Source: Pantoea sp. SOD02
GTDB taxonomy: Bacteria; Pseudomonadota; Gammaproteobacteria; Enterobacterales; Enterobacteriaceae
Reading direction: 5' to 3'
Assembly: GCF_024707505.1 (NCBI RefSeq)
Contig: NZ_CP102604.1
Coordinates: forward strand, 434,001-498,000
Length of the DNA stretch: 64,000 nt
Under the pieces are notes generated by a model. It was given only the letters and a program-made list of their open reading frames with translations. It had not been told where the DNA came from and ran no database searches. Every line of letters begins with the position of its first letter. Position 1 is the first letter of the stretch. Both the position numbers and the translations under genes were made by a program. Shown here one piece after another: positions 8,611-17,849 of the stretch.

Positions 8611-9732
8611 ATGAGCGCTCCCAACGTAACCGCGCGCATTCTGCGGCTGATTGTCGAAAATGCGCCTATTAGTCAATCCGATCTCAAAGTGCGCAGCGGC
8701 CTGAGCATGTCGACGGTATCGCAAGCCACCAATCGTCTGCTGACCGGCGGCATCGTGCAGGAGTTGGGGCTGCGCCGTGTTTCAATGGGGCGACCCAAAA
8801 CGCTGCTTGGCCTCAATCCAGATCACGCCAGCGTGGTGGGGATTCAGCTCAACGCCGAACGCAATCTGATGGTGCTGACCGATCTCAGCGGCAACATCAT
8901 CGGCGAGCAGCAGATTCCTTCTGGCGCGATGACACCCAAGCAACTCGGCGATGCGCTGGCGAAGTTTTTGCGCGGCGTTGAAGGCAAAAAGGTTGGGGCG
9001 ATTGGTCTGGCGCTGTCGGGTTTGGTTGATGCCAGCAACGGCGTTTGCGTGCTGTCACGCGCGCTGGGCTGGGATAACGTGCCGATTGCCCGTCTGCTGG
9101 AAGAGCGTTTCTCGCTGCCGGTATTTATTGAAAATGATGCTAACGCGCTGGCGATGGCGGCGCTGGTGTTTGGTCAGCTTGGTCACGCGCAGTCGGCGGT
9201 GATTGCTACCTTCGGCAAAGGCATCGGCGCGGGGATTCTGCTCGATCGCCAGCTCTATCGCGGTCGTCACGGCAAAGCGGGTGAGATTGGCGTTTCGCTG
9301 CTGGGCGATGGTACTGAGCGTTTGCTGGAGGATGTGGCATCGTCGCAGGCGATTCTGCAGCGCGTGGCGGCCACCACCAAAGACGAGGTACCGCACACGT
9401 TGCGCGATCTCGATGTGCGTCCAACGCCAGAGGTGCTGAGCGCGCTGGCCGATGCCGGGCAGCATTTGGGGATGTCGCTGGCGAACCTGTCGGTGGCTTA
9501 CGATCCGGACGTGGTGTATCTGGCGATGGAGCCGCAAATGGCCTCGCGCATTTTGCTTGATCATATTACGCAGAGTTTCCAGACCTACCGTTTGAAGCTG
9601 ACGCCGCATATGACGCCGCTGCAGTTCCTCACCGAATCCAATCGCATGTGGGCGCAGGGCGCCGCCGGGTTCGCGGTGAATAAGTTGCTGGATTTACTGG
9701 CCGCGCAGGCCGATGAGGATATCGCGTCGTGA
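8611..9732 (+). CDS. ROK-family transcriptional regulator
   Basis: A 373-residue protein with an N-terminal winged helix (residues about 5-65, QSDLKVRSGLSMSTVSQATNRL) and a ROK sugar-sensing domain. The sugar/ATP motif IENDANALAMAALVFG and FGKGIGAGI are present. After GKAGEIG the usual His and the CxCGxxGC zinc cluster of NagC/Mlc-type ROK proteins are missing (GVSLLGDGTERLLEDVAS), so the fold is probably held without zinc. It is linked to the kinase, and likely controls the surrounding transport and catabolic genes by sensing a sugar or sugar phosphate. Confidence 0.88.
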   Translation: MSAPNVTARILRLIVENAPISQSDLKVRSGLSMSTVSQATNRLLTGGIVQELGLRRVSMGRPKTLLGLNPDHASVVGIQLNAERNLMVLTDLSGNIIGEQQIPSGAMTPKQLGDALAKFLRGVEGKKVGAIGLALSGLVDASNGVCVLSRALGWDNVPIARLLEERFSLPVFIENDANALAMAALVFGQLGHAQSAVIATFGKGIGAGILLDRQLYRGRHGKAGEIGVSLLGDGTERLLEDVASSQAILQRVAATTKDEVPHTLRDLDVRPTPEVLSALADAGQHLGMSLANLSVAYDPDVVYLAMEPQMASRILLDHITQSFQTYRLKLTPHMTPLQFLTESNRMWAQGAAGFAVNKLLDLLAAQADEDIAS

Positions 9733-9752
9733 TTTTGTGCGCGCGTTGAGAC

Positions 9753-9820
9753 GGTCGCCATAAATGGCGACCCTACAATTATTCTGCGGGATTTTCGTAG
9801 GGTCGCCATTTATGGCGACC
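9753..9820. repeat. REP pair (inverted)
   Basis: A - copy at 9753-9776 and a + copy at 9797-9820, both GGTCGCC type, heads facing each other across 20 bases. They lie between the convergent ROK and ABC ATPase genes. Confidence 0.85.
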
Positions 9821-9844
9821 GTCATCACCAACGCACCGCACCCC

Positions 9845-10936
9845 TCAACGTAACCGCAAACCCTGCTCATCAAACAGCAAACAATGCTCGGCGCGCAGCT
9901 GGTAACTCATCCTCTCGCCAATCGCGTGTTCCGCCACGTTACGCTCCTCAATCACCAGCAGCTTCTCTTCGCCGATATCGAGATAGAGATAATTGGTGTG
10001 TCCCAGCATCTCGCTAAACGACAATTCGCCGCTGAAACTCACGGCATCATCGTTGCTGCTCACCGGCTGGAAATGCTCCGGGCGCACGCCCAGCGTGATT
10101 TTCTGCCCTTCGCGGCACGGCGCGGCGATCGGCAGCGTAAGCTGATTAATGCCCAGCGCGGGCACACGTAACTGCACCGCGCCCGGCGCGATCGCCGCCA
10201 CTTCGGCATTGAGGAAATTCATCTTCGGCGAGCCAATAAATCCGGCGACAAACAGGTTGTCGGGATCGCGATACAGCGCCATGGGTGCGCCAACCTGCTC
10301 AATGCGGCCCTGACGCAGCACCACAATGCGATCCGCCAGCGTCATCGCTTCCAGCTGATCGTGCGTCACGTAGATCATGGTGTTGCCCAGCGAGGTATGC
10401 AGGCGAGCAATCTCAATGCGCATCTGCAAACGCAGCTCAGCATCGAGATTCGACAGCGGCTCATCAAACAGGAATATACGTGGATGGCGGATAATCGCGC
10501 GGCCAATTGCCACGCGCTGCCGCTGTCCGCCGGACAATGCACGCGGTAAACGATCAAGAAATTCAGTCAGATGCAGACGCGCCGCCGTCTTTTGTATCGC
10601 CTGTTCAATTTCCGCTTTCGGGCGCTTCATCACCTCCAGCGGATAGGCCAGGTTGCCGCGCACCGTCATGTTCGGGTAGAGCGCATAAGACTGAAACACC
10701 ATGGCGATGCCACGCTCGGTGGCGTGCTGATCGGTCATGTCGGCACCTTCAATCACCAACTTACCGTCGGTAATTTCCTCCAGCCCTGCAATCATGCGCA
10801 GCAGCGTGGATTTTCCGCAGCCGGAAGGGCCGACAAACACCACGAATTCGCCGCTGTTAATGGTGAGATCGATGCCGTGAATTACGTTCACATTCTCGTA
10901 GGACTTCTTAACGTTTTGCAGATGCAGGCTAGTCAT
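9845..10936 (-). CDS. Sugar ABC importer ATPase (MsmK/UgpC type)
   Basis: A 363-residue ATPase of the carbohydrate CUT1 class. Walker [10 protein letters not shown], signature [14 protein letters not shown], Walker [13 protein letters not shown] and switch His ([10 protein letters not shown]) are all intact, followed by a C-terminal TOBE/MalK-type regulatory domain ending [17 protein letters not shown]. The ATG at 10936 begins the domain naturally ([15 protein letters not shown]). It lies 13 bases after the acetyltransferase gene and diverges from the binding protein and permeases at 12.1-15.2 kb, which lack their own ATPase. It very likely powers that importer. Confidence 0.93.
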   Translation of the reverse strand: MTSLHLQNVKKSYENVNVIHGIDLTINSGEFVVFVGPSGCGKSTLLRMIAGLEEITDGKLVIEGADMTDQHATERGIAMVFQSYALYPNMTVRGNLAYPLEVMKRPKAEIEQAIQKTAARLHLTEFLDRLPRALSGGQRQRVAIGRAIIRHPRIFLFDEPLSNLDAELRLQMRIEIARLHTSLGNTMIYVTHDQLEAMTLADRIVVLRQGRIEQVGAPMALYRDPDNLFVAGFIGSPKMNFLNAEVAAIAPGAVQLRVPALGINQLTLPIAAPCREGQKITLGVRPEHFQPVSSNDDAVSFSGELSFSEMLGHTNYLYLDIGEEKLLVIEERNVAEHAIGERMSYQLRAEHCLLFDEQGLRLR

Positions 10937-10949
10937 GCGATGCCTCGAA

Positions 10950-11549
10950 TCAGAGAAGTTGGCCCATATAAATGGCGTTGCTGCGCATAATCGGCGTGAA
11001 GCCGAGGCGCTGATAGAAACCGCATACCTGCTCGTTTTGCAGGCTGACGCCAAGGTAAACGCCCGGCACGCCAGCAGCACGCAGATCGTGCAGCAGTTGT
11101 TCAATCAGCTTGCGCCCCCAGCCGCCTTGCTGTGCGGCAGGCAGCAGATTGATGTGCAGATGCGCAGGCCACTGCGTCACCAGCTGATCCGCCGCCGCAT
11201 CGGGCTGATGAATCGCTTCCAGCACTTTGCTGTCGAGCGCAGCCTGCGGCGCGTAATCGCGATACTGCTGTTGCAGCTGTGGCCACCAATCGCTATTCAG
11301 CTTTGCTTCGAAGGCGCGCGTATCGGGCGCGGCAACCGCGTAGCCGACTACCTCGCCGTGCTGTTCCAGCACATAAGCAAATTCGGGCGCAAAGCGCGCG
11401 TAGGGAATGACAAAACGCAGGCCGGGCAGCGCGGGATCGGAGTAGAGCGCGCTGGCATCGGTGCCGGCATTGGCGGTCTCTAAGCAGATGCGCGACAAGG
11501 CGGGGAAATCAGCCTCGCTGGCGCGATGAATAACACCTTCAGCCGTCAT
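10950..11549 (-). CDS. GNAT-family N-acetyltransferase
   Basis: A 199-residue acyltransferase. The acetyl-CoA-binding motif is [17 protein letters not shown], preceded by the beta-strand [11 protein letters not shown] and followed by [24 protein letters not shown] near the C terminus, all typical of GNAT enzymes. It is the first gene of a two-gene unit with the ABC ATPase. Relatives placed beside glycoside-hydrolase genes often acetylate amino sugars, but the substrate here is only a guess. Confidence 0.85.
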   Translation of the reverse strand: MTAEGVIHRASEADFPALSRICLETANAGTDASALYSDPALPGLRFVIPYARFAPEFAYVLEQHGEVVGYAVAAPDTRAFEAKLNSDWWPQLQQQYRDYAPQAALDSKVLEAIHQPDAAADQLVTQWPAHLHINLLPAAQQGGWGRKLIEQLLHDLRAAGVPGVYLGVSLQNEQVCGFYQRLGFTPIMRSNAIYMGQLL

Positions 11550-12077
11550 GGTGGAGCCTCTGTGGTCAGGAGATGAACAGATTTTACGGTAAAGAAAGCC
11601 GACTTAGTTTTCAAGGTGTAATAATTGCGCTGGCGCACAAAGCTGATGCGAACTATAACCACAAAGCATGACGGAACGCCTGACAAACTCACGCAACACG
11701 CCTGTTCACACGCCAGATCACGACACATTGCCATTGGCTCACGCAGCGTAATGATAATAACTATAGGATTTTCATATGCTCTATCAGTGAGTTAAAGCGC
11801 TTCGTTTGCCTGAGTGATTTATACTGATGCTCAGGCTTTAATCTTCAACGCCGTCTGGTTTGCGCACTGAATCGCAGCATCCTCTGCTGTTCCAGTGGCT
11901 TTTCTTCTTACTCTTTGCACTGTATCACAGAGCAAAAATTCCGCAGTGGCGATGTTTGACTTTCTTTTGTGCATAAAGTAAGTATGAGTTATGTGCGTTA
12001 TCGCTGCTGAATCAACCTGCCGGGAATCGCAGGTGTCGAGATGAAGGGATGCCAGTCATCTGTTGGAGAAACCGAGC
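11550..12077. promoter_or_regulatory. Long divergent regulatory region of the sugar ABC system
   Basis: About 528 bases without a credible gene between the acetyltransferase (-) and the solute-binding protein (+). An inverted repeat GCCTGAG / CTCAGGC (11808-11814 and 11830-11836, 15-base spacer) and the palindrome AAGCGCTT just before it could be operator or leader structures. I could not match it to a known regulator site. Confidence 0.45.
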
Positions 12078-13421
12078 ATGATGTGTGATTCAACCAATCG
12101 TCCTTCCCGTTTGCAAAGCTCACTGCGCACCGTGTCGCGTCTGGTCTCCGCCGGGATTTTGCTCGGTGCGACCATGGCAGCCGCGCAGGCCGTCACCCTG
12201 AATGAGTGGGATATTTACAACTATCCGCAACAGACCGAAGCGGTGGATGAAGCGGTAAAAGCGTTCCAGCAAAAGAATCCGGGCATTGTGATTCAGCGTT
12301 CGGTGCACTCCTTTGAAGACACGCGCATTCCGCTCAAGCTGGCGTTGACCGCCGGTGACGGGCCGCAGATTGCACAGGTGAATCAGGGCGGCGGCGATAT
12401 GGGCTCGCTGGTGAAAGACAAGCTGCTGTGGCCGCTGGATGATTACGCCAAAACCTATGGCTGGACCACGCGTTTCCCGGATTCGATCCTGAAACGTAAC
12501 CGCTGGTCAGATAAACAAGATTTCGGCAGCGGCAAACTCTACGGCGTGGCGAGCCTCGGCGAGATGGTGGGTTTGTACTACAACAAAGCGCTGCTGGATA
12601 AAGCTGGTGTCGCGGTGCCTAAAACCTTGCCGGAACTTGAGCAGGCGATGGAGAAACTCAAAGCCGCCGGCACGCCGCCGATGATGCTCGGTCTGCTCGA
12701 CGGCAACATGGGCCAGCAGCTGCTCAGCACCTTGTGGGAAGCGCAGATTGAGAGCAGCGACCGGAAAAAACTCGACGATCTGATTTACGACGTGGGCGGC
12801 ACCTTTAAAGACGACAAGCTGGTGAAAGCCGCCAATCTGATGAAAGGCTGGAACGACAAAGGTTATCTGTTCCCCGGCTTCCAGGGCATTGGGCACGATG
12901 ATGCTGCGACCCTGTTCCAGAATGGTCAGGCGGCGTTCCTGGTAAGTGGAACCTGGTATCTCGGCCAGTTTAAGGACAACAAAGATCTGCACTTCGCCGC
13001 GATGCCTGCGGGCGAGGGCGTGCAGCATCCGCTGATGGTGGGCGGCACCGATTTGGCATTCTCTATCACCAGCACCGCTAAAGACAAAGCGCAGCAGGAC
13101 GCAGCGGCGAAATTCATCGATTACATCGTCTCGGATGAGATGGCGAACCGCTGGCTGAAAGTGGGCTTCCTGCCGGCTGGCACCAGCAAAAATGCGCAGA
13201 TTCCAGCGGATAATCCGCTGCTGGCGGAAGCGTATCAGGTGTGGGTAACGCTGAATGACAACGATGGTCTCGGCCATTATCTCGATTGGGCCACACCAAC
13301 CATGAACGCTGAACTGAATCAGAATGTGCAGCTGCTGTTGGCGGGGCGTCAAACTGCCGATCAGATGGTGATCAACTTCGATAACAACTATCAACGTTAC
13401 CTGAAAACCCTCAAGCACTGA
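12078..13421 (+). CDS. Periplasmic sugar-binding protein of an ABC importer (family 1)
   Basis: A 447-residue extracellular solute-binding protein. A long signal peptide (hydrophobic [15 protein letters not shown], likely cleaved near AQA/V at about residue 38) leads into [14 protein letters not shown]. The family-1 hallmarks [26 protein letters not shown] and [13 protein letters not shown] are present. ATG 12078 follows GGAG at a good distance; the upstream TTG has no support. It is the first gene of the importer operon and a strong GC hairpin separates it from the permeases, the usual device for making more binding protein than permease. Confidence 0.92.
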   Translation: MMCDSTNRPSRLQSSLRTVSRLVSAGILLGATMAAAQAVTLNEWDIYNYPQQTEAVDEAVKAFQQKNPGIVIQRSVHSFEDTRIPLKLALTAGDGPQIAQVNQGGGDMGSLVKDKLLWPLDDYAKTYGWTTRFPDSILKRNRWSDKQDFGSGKLYGVASLGEMVGLYYNKALLDKAGVAVPKTLPELEQAMEKLKAAGTPPMMLGLLDGNMGQQLLSTLWEAQIESSDRKKLDDLIYDVGGTFKDDKLVKAANLMKGWNDKGYLFPGFQGIGHDDAATLFQNGQAAFLVSGTWYLGQFKDNKDLHFAAMPAGEGVQHPLMVGGTDLAFSITSTAKDKAQQDAAAKFIDYIVSDEMANRWLKVGFLPAGTSKNAQIPADNPLLAEAYQVWVTLNDNDGLGHYLDWATPTMNAELNQNVQLLLAGRQTADQMVINFDNNYQRYLKTLKH

Positions 13422-13428
13422 TGACGTA

Positions 13429-13453
13429 CGGCCCGGCGTAAGTGGCCGGGCCG
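13429..13453 (+). other. Intercistronic stem-loop between binding protein and permease
   Basis: Perfect nine-pair GC stem CGGCCCGGC / GCCGGGCCG with a seven-base loop and no T tract. It probably protects the upstream message from 3' decay or attenuates transcription, giving excess binding protein. This role is inferred by analogy with malE-malF. Confidence 0.7.
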
Positions 13454-13480
13454 CGAACAGGCCCGCAAGCGAGTACGGTT

Positions 13481-14353
13481 ATGCTGAATAAATCTGCCTG
13501 GCGCAATGCGCTCTATCTTCTGCCCGCGGTGCTGGTGTATGCGGTGTTTCTGCTGCTGCCGCTGCTGGCCTCGTTAGGGATCAGCTTTACTGAATGGGAC
13601 GGCACCTCGTGGCCGATTTTCATCGGCATGGGCAACTATCTGCGCATGTTCCAGGATCCAGTGTTCTGGGTGGCGCTCGGCAATAACGCCTTGCTGATGC
13701 TGTTCTACACGCTGTTTCCAATTGGCGTTGGGCTGCTGCTGTGCAGCTTCCTGTATGAGACGCGCAATAACAAAGAGCGCAGCGTGCTGCGTATCCTCTT
13801 CTTCCTGCCGTACATCATGCCGATGGCGGTGCTGGGCGTGGTGTGGCGCTGGCTGTATAACCCGGCGTTTGGTCCGATCGATCAGTTCTTGCGTGCCGTC
13901 GGTTTGCCGCAGCTGGCGAAGTCGTGGCTGGGCGATTTTACCTGGGCGCTGCCCGCCGTGGGCTTTGTTGCCACCTGGTACTTCTTCGGTTTCTGCTTAG
14001 TGCTGTTTATGGCGGGCTTGCAGCGCATGGATCCCTCACTGCTGGAAGCGGCCGATCTCGATGGCTCATCACGCCGCCAGAAATTTATGCGCATCACGCT
14101 GCCGTCGCTGCGTCCCGAACTGCGTATCGCGCTGTTGCTAACGGTGATCGCCAGCCTCAAAGCTTTCGATCTGGTTTACGTGATGACGCAGGGTGGACCG
14201 GGCACGTCCACCATGGTGACCAACATCTTTATGTATAAGCAGGGCTTTGATCTGCACTACTTCGGCTATGCCTCCGCCGTGGCGGTGTTCAGTATGCTGA
14301 TTGTGTTGATGATCAACGGTTTAATTCATCTTTGTTTACGGGAGCGTCACTGA
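13481..14353 (+). CDS. Sugar ABC importer permease, MalF type
   Basis: A 290-residue inner-membrane permease with six helices. The cytoplasmic EAA loop that docks the ATPase is EAADLDGSSRRQKFMRITLP. The first helix is NALYLLPAVLVYAVFLLLP. ATG 13481 is preferred over an upstream in-frame GTG because the hairpin lies between. Its stop overlaps the next start (TGATG), so the two permeases are translationally coupled. Confidence 0.92.
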   Translation: MLNKSAWRNALYLLPAVLVYAVFLLLPLLASLGISFTEWDGTSWPIFIGMGNYLRMFQDPVFWVALGNNALLMLFYTLFPIGVGLLLCSFLYETRNNKERSVLRILFFLPYIMPMAVLGVVWRWLYNPAFGPIDQFLRAVGLPQLAKSWLGDFTWALPAVGFVATWYFFGFCLVLFMAGLQRMDPSLLEAADLDGSSRRQKFMRITLPSLRPELRIALLLTVIASLKAFDLVYVMTQGGPGTSTMVTNIFMYKQGFDLHYFGYASAVAVFSMLIVLMINGLIHLCLRERH

Positions 14354-15168
14354 TGCGCGGCACGCCAACTGTCTCACGCGCGCTGATCTGGATTGTCGCG
14401 CTGATGACCATTCTGCCGTTTTTAATGGCGCTGATGACCTCGTTCAAAACCCAGATGGAGCTGTTTCAGGGCGTGTTCACCTTGCCTTCATCAATCAATT
14501 TTAAAAATTACATCACCGCGTGGCAGCAGGGACATTTCAACGTCTACTTCATGAACTCGGTGCTGGTGGTGATTCCGGTGGTGATCTGCAGCATCCTGCT
14601 TGGCATTTTGGCGGGATTCGGTTTTGCCTGGCTGAAGATCCCCGGTAAAACGGTGGTTGCCGCGCTGCTGGGCCTTGGCATGGTGCTGCCGAGTGAAGCC
14701 TTTATTATTCCGCTCTATCACGAGCTGCGCTGGATGGGCCTTACCAATACCTATCTGGCGCTGATTCTGCCGCAAATCGCTTTGTCGCTGCCGTTTACCA
14801 CGCTGATGATCGCCACCGCATTGCAGCAGGTGCCGCGCGAGCTGGTGGAAGCGGCGGTGATGGATGGTGCGTCGCGCCGTAAAATTCTTTGGGGTTTATT
14901 GGTGCCGGCGATTTGGCCGACGCTGTCCACACTGGCGCTGCTGCTGTTTATCTGGACGTGGAACGAGTTCCTTATCCCGCTGATTCTGGTGAACAAAGAC
15001 GAGCTGCGCACCTTGCCGATCGGCATGATGTTTTTCCAGAACAAAAATACCATCGATATTCCGGTGCTGATGGCGGGCGCGATGATTGTCATCCTGCCGC
15101 TGGTGGCGGTGTTCCTGGTGTTCCAGCGCAAATTTATCAGCGGCGTCACCGAAGGCGCCGTTAAGTAG
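14353..15168 (+). CDS. Sugar ABC importer permease, MalG type
   Basis: A 271-residue inner-membrane permease with six helices and the EAA loop EAAVMDGASRRKILWGLLVP. The start overlaps the previous stop by one base, with GGGAG upstream. The stop codon TAG (15166-15168) is part of the GTAG head of a REP element, so the coding end has been set by the repeat. The ending GVTEGAVK is close to the normal MalG-class C terminus, so little or nothing was lost. Confidence 0.92.
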   Translation: MRGTPTVSRALIWIVALMTILPFLMALMTSFKTQMELFQGVFTLPSSINFKNYITAWQQGHFNVYFMNSVLVVIPVVICSILLGILAGFGFAWLKIPGKTVVAALLGLGMVLPSEAFIIPLYHELRWMGLTNTYLALILPQIALSLPFTTLMIATALQQVPRELVEAAVMDGASRRKILWGLLVPAIWPTLSTLALLLFIWTWNEFLIPLILVNKDELRTLPIGMMFFQNKNTIDIPVLMAGAMIVILPLVAVFLVFQRKFISGVTEGAVK

Positions 15169-15270
15169 GGTCGCCATTTATGGCGACCTTTGTGATGAAC
15201 GCACGATATGTAACGCCATTTATGGCGACCTTCGTGATGAACGCACGATACATAACGGCACTTATTGTCC
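15165..15270. repeat. REP element and 42-base tandem duplication
   Basis: A + REP copy at 15165-15188 overlaps the permease stop. The segment CGCCATTTATGGCGACC plus about 25 following bases, starting at 15172, recurs at 15214 and in weaker form at 15256. The period is 42. Confidence 0.8.
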
Positions 15271-15338
15271 ACCAGCAAAAGGTTTTGGTCATGCGGCGCG
15301 TGCTGCAATAGCGCATCGCCGCTATTCAGGAGAACCGC

Positions 15339-16667
15339 ATGCACGTTTCACTGGCTGATTTCTATCCCATCGCCGATGGCGAAACGCTGGATACTTACTG
15401 CTTCCAGCGCGCTTTAAATCATCTGGCATCGCGCGGCGGCGGCACTTTGTCGGTGCCGCCCGGTCGCTATCATCTCGGCACGCTGACGCTGGGTTCCAAC
15501 ATCAATCTGCATCTCGAAGCGGGCGCCACGCTGCTCGCCAGTTCCCGCGTTGAGGATTATCAGCAGCAGCTGGCGCAGAGCCAGGCTGAACTGTCACAGC
15601 ATGTGCTGATCTACGCCGCCGGACAGCGCAATATTCGCATCAGTGGCAAAGGGGTGATCGACGGTAACGGCGATGCCTGGTTTGCCGCAGAAAAGGACGA
15701 TCAGGGATATCGCCTGCCGCGTCCGCAGCGCCCGCGCATCGTGGTATTTGAGGATTGCGAGCAGGTGACGCTGGAAGATTTCACCATTATCCAGGCGCCA
15801 ATGTGGACGGTTCATCTGGTGAGTTGCCGCCATGTGCACGTCGATCATCTCACTATCGATAACAGCATGAGCATGCCAAACACCGATGCGCTGGATATCG
15901 ACAGCTGTGAAGCGGTGTTTGTCAGCAATAGCTACCTGAGCGCGGCTGATGACGCCATCTGCATCAAAACTACACACAAACCCGCGCATCTGCGGCGTGC
16001 CGCGCGACAAATCATGGTCAGCAACTGCCTGCTGCGTTCTTACAGCTGCGCGTTCAAAATCGGTACCGAAACTTTCGACGACGTGGAAGACGTCACCGTC
16101 TCCGGCTGCACCATCTTTGATTCCAACCGCGCGATTGGCTTGCTGTCGCGCGATGGCGGCCAGTTCCGCCGTTTGCTATTCAGCAATATCACGCTGGCCT
16201 GCCGCCATGCGCCGCCGTGCCATTGGGGTAAAGCCGATGCGCTGTTTGTTTCGGTGCGGGCGCGCGATCCGGCGATAGTGCCGGGCAGCATTGAGCAGCT
16301 GCAATTCAGCAACGTCAGCGGTGTGATGGAAGGGGCAATTAACCTGCATGCGGAACAGCCGGGACAGATTCGTGATGTGATGCTGGCGAATGTGCAGCTG
16401 CGGCAAGTGGTGGCGACAGGCGCGGATCAAGGGCATTACGATGTGCGCCCGCCGTGTAACCCGGAATCGCCAACCGGCATGGGTCTCGATAATGCGTACA
16501 AACTGGATAGCGCATCGGGCTTAGCGTACGGCGTTGCCGCCTATCCGAATGGCTTGCCGGGCGTGTTTGCACGCGGCGTGGAGAACCTGCAGTTGCATAA
16601 CGTGGTGATTGCGCGCCCGCAACCGTTGCCGCACGGCTGGCATGCGGAAACGGTGCAGATTTCGTAG
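15339..16667 (+). CDS. GH28-like beta-helix glycosidase, cytoplasmic
   Basis: A 442-residue right-handed beta-helix protein related to polygalacturonases. The opening GGGTLSVPPGRYHLGTL and SGKGVIDGNGDAWF are typical. Catalytic-core motifs NTD (181-183) and DD (204-205, in SAADDAICIK) are kept, but the GHG histidine motif is replaced by SCA near 236-238 and the usual RIK is replaced by RAIGLLSRDGG. There is no signal peptide, so it should act on oligosaccharides brought in by the adjoining ABC importer. CAGGAG precedes ATG 15339. The stop TAG is supplied by a REP element. The exact linkage cleaved is unknown. Confidence 0.82.
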   Translation: MHVSLADFYPIADGETLDTYCFQRALNHLASRGGGTLSVPPGRYHLGTLTLGSNINLHLEAGATLLASSRVEDYQQQLAQSQAELSQHVLIYAAGQRNIRISGKGVIDGNGDAWFAAEKDDQGYRLPRPQRPRIVVFEDCEQVTLEDFTIIQAPMWTVHLVSCRHVHVDHLTIDNSMSMPNTDALDIDSCEAVFVSNSYLSAADDAICIKTTHKPAHLRRAARQIMVSNCLLRSYSCAFKIGTETFDDVEDVTVSGCTIFDSNRAIGLLSRDGGQFRRLLFSNITLACRHAPPCHWGKADALFVSVRARDPAIVPGSIEQLQFSNVSGVMEGAINLHAEQPGQIRDVMLANVQLRQVVATGADQGHYDVRPPCNPESPTGMGLDNAYKLDSASGLAYGVAAYPNGLPGVFARGVENLQLHNVVIARPQPLPHGWHAETVQIS

Positions 16668-16687
16668 GGTGCGCATTTATGCGCACC
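16664..16687 (+). repeat. REP element, GGTGCGC type
   Basis: Single + copy whose GTAG head contains the stop codon of the GH28-like gene. It lies between convergent genes. Confidence 0.85.
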
Positions 16688-16693
16688 TGGATG

Positions 16694-17764
16694 TTACAGC
16701 GCCTGCGCGATGGCCGCGCCCAGCTCCTCGGTTGATGCGCTGCCGCCGAGGTCGCGCGTCAGGCTGTTGCCCGCTGCCAGCGTGCGCTCAATGGCATCCA
16801 GCACCGCCGCGCCCGCTTCAGCGTAACCAAGATGCTCCAGCATCATTGCGCCACACCAAATCTGGCCAATCGGGTTGGCCACGCCTTTACCGGCGATATC
16901 TGGCGCCGATCCATGCACCGGCTCAAACAGGCTTGGGAATTTGCCTTCCGGATTGATGTTGGCCGAAGGCGCAATGCCGATGGTGCCGGTACAAGCCGGG
17001 CCGAGATCCGACAGGATGTCGCCAAACAGGTTGCTGGCGACCACCACATCGAACCAATCCGGATGCAGCACAAAGTTGGCAGTAAGAATATCGATATGAT
17101 ATTTATCGACTTTCACTTCAGGATAGCTCGGTGCCATCGCTTCCACGCGGCTGTCCCAATACGGCATGGTAATGGCGATGCCGTTGGATTTAGTCGCCGA
17201 CGTGAGGTGTTTTTTCGGGCGCTTCTGCGCCAGATCGTAGGCAAATTTCAGGATGCGATCGACGCCAACGCGCGTCATCACCGTTTCCTGAATCACCACT
17301 TCACGATCGGTGCCGGGGAACATGGTGCCGCCCACCGACGAGTATTCGCCCTCGGTATTTTCACGCACCACGTAGAAATCGATATCGCCCGGTTGACGAT
17401 TGGCCAGCGGCGCTTTAACGCCCGGCATCAGACGCACCGGGCGCAGATTGACGTACTGATCAAACTCGCGACGGAATTGCAGCAGCGATCCCCACAGCGA
17501 CACGTGATCCGGCACCACATCCGGCCAGCCCACCGCGCCAAAGTAGATGGCATCGAACTGGCTGAGCGTGGCGAACCAGTCATCGGGCAGCATTTTGCCG
17601 TGCTGCTGCCAATACTCGGCGCTGGCGAAATCAAACCATTGCCACTCCAGCGCAATATCAAATTTCTTTGCCGCTGCATCCATCACGCGGATGCCTTCAG
17701 GCATCACTTCTTTGCCAATGCCATCGCCAGGGATGACGGCGATTTTATAGGTTTTGCCGCTCAT
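16694..17764 (-). CDS. dmlA: D-malate dehydrogenase (decarboxylating)
   Basis: A 356-residue beta-decarboxylating dehydrogenase that turns D-malate into pyruvate and CO2 with NAD+, allowing growth on D-malate (and possibly tartrate). The N-terminal IPGDGIGKEVMPEGIRV, the active-site strand VVRENTEGEYSSVGG, DVVVASNLFGDILSDLGP and the NAD-loop LFEPVHGSAPDIAG follow E. coli DmlA almost residue for residue. The natural start is ATG 17764; the frame upstream is open but runs into the divergent regulator. It sits back to back with the LysR gene, as in E. coli. Confidence 0.93.
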   Translation of the reverse strand: MSGKTYKIAVIPGDGIGKEVMPEGIRVMDAAAKKFDIALEWQWFDFASAEYWQQHGKMLPDDWFATLSQFDAIYFGAVGWPDVVPDHVSLWGSLLQFRREFDQYVNLRPVRLMPGVKAPLANRQPGDIDFYVVRENTEGEYSSVGGTMFPGTDREVVIQETVMTRVGVDRILKFAYDLAQKRPKKHLTSATKSNGIAITMPYWDSRVEAMAPSYPEVKVDKYHIDILTANFVLHPDWFDVVVASNLFGDILSDLGPACTGTIGIAPSANINPEGKFPSLFEPVHGSAPDIAGKGVANPIGQIWCGAMMLEHLGYAEAGAAVLDAIERTLAAGNSLTRDLGGSASTEELGAAIAQAL

Positions 17765-17849
17765 AGGGTTTCTCGCAGGTTGCTGTTGATGTTCTGTACG
17801 CAGTATAACCATGCATCTGTAGGAAATAATTAGCCTGAGCGATAAGCCA

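Noticed and set aside
12507..13418. 303-codon open frame opposite the sugar-binding protein
   Set aside because: Antisense to a strongly supported gene, no ribosome site, His/Gln/Arg-rich product typical of shadow frames in GC-rich DNA.
16832..17833. 333-codon open frame opposite dmlA
   Set aside because: Fully antisense to dmlA with no recognisable motif or start signal.
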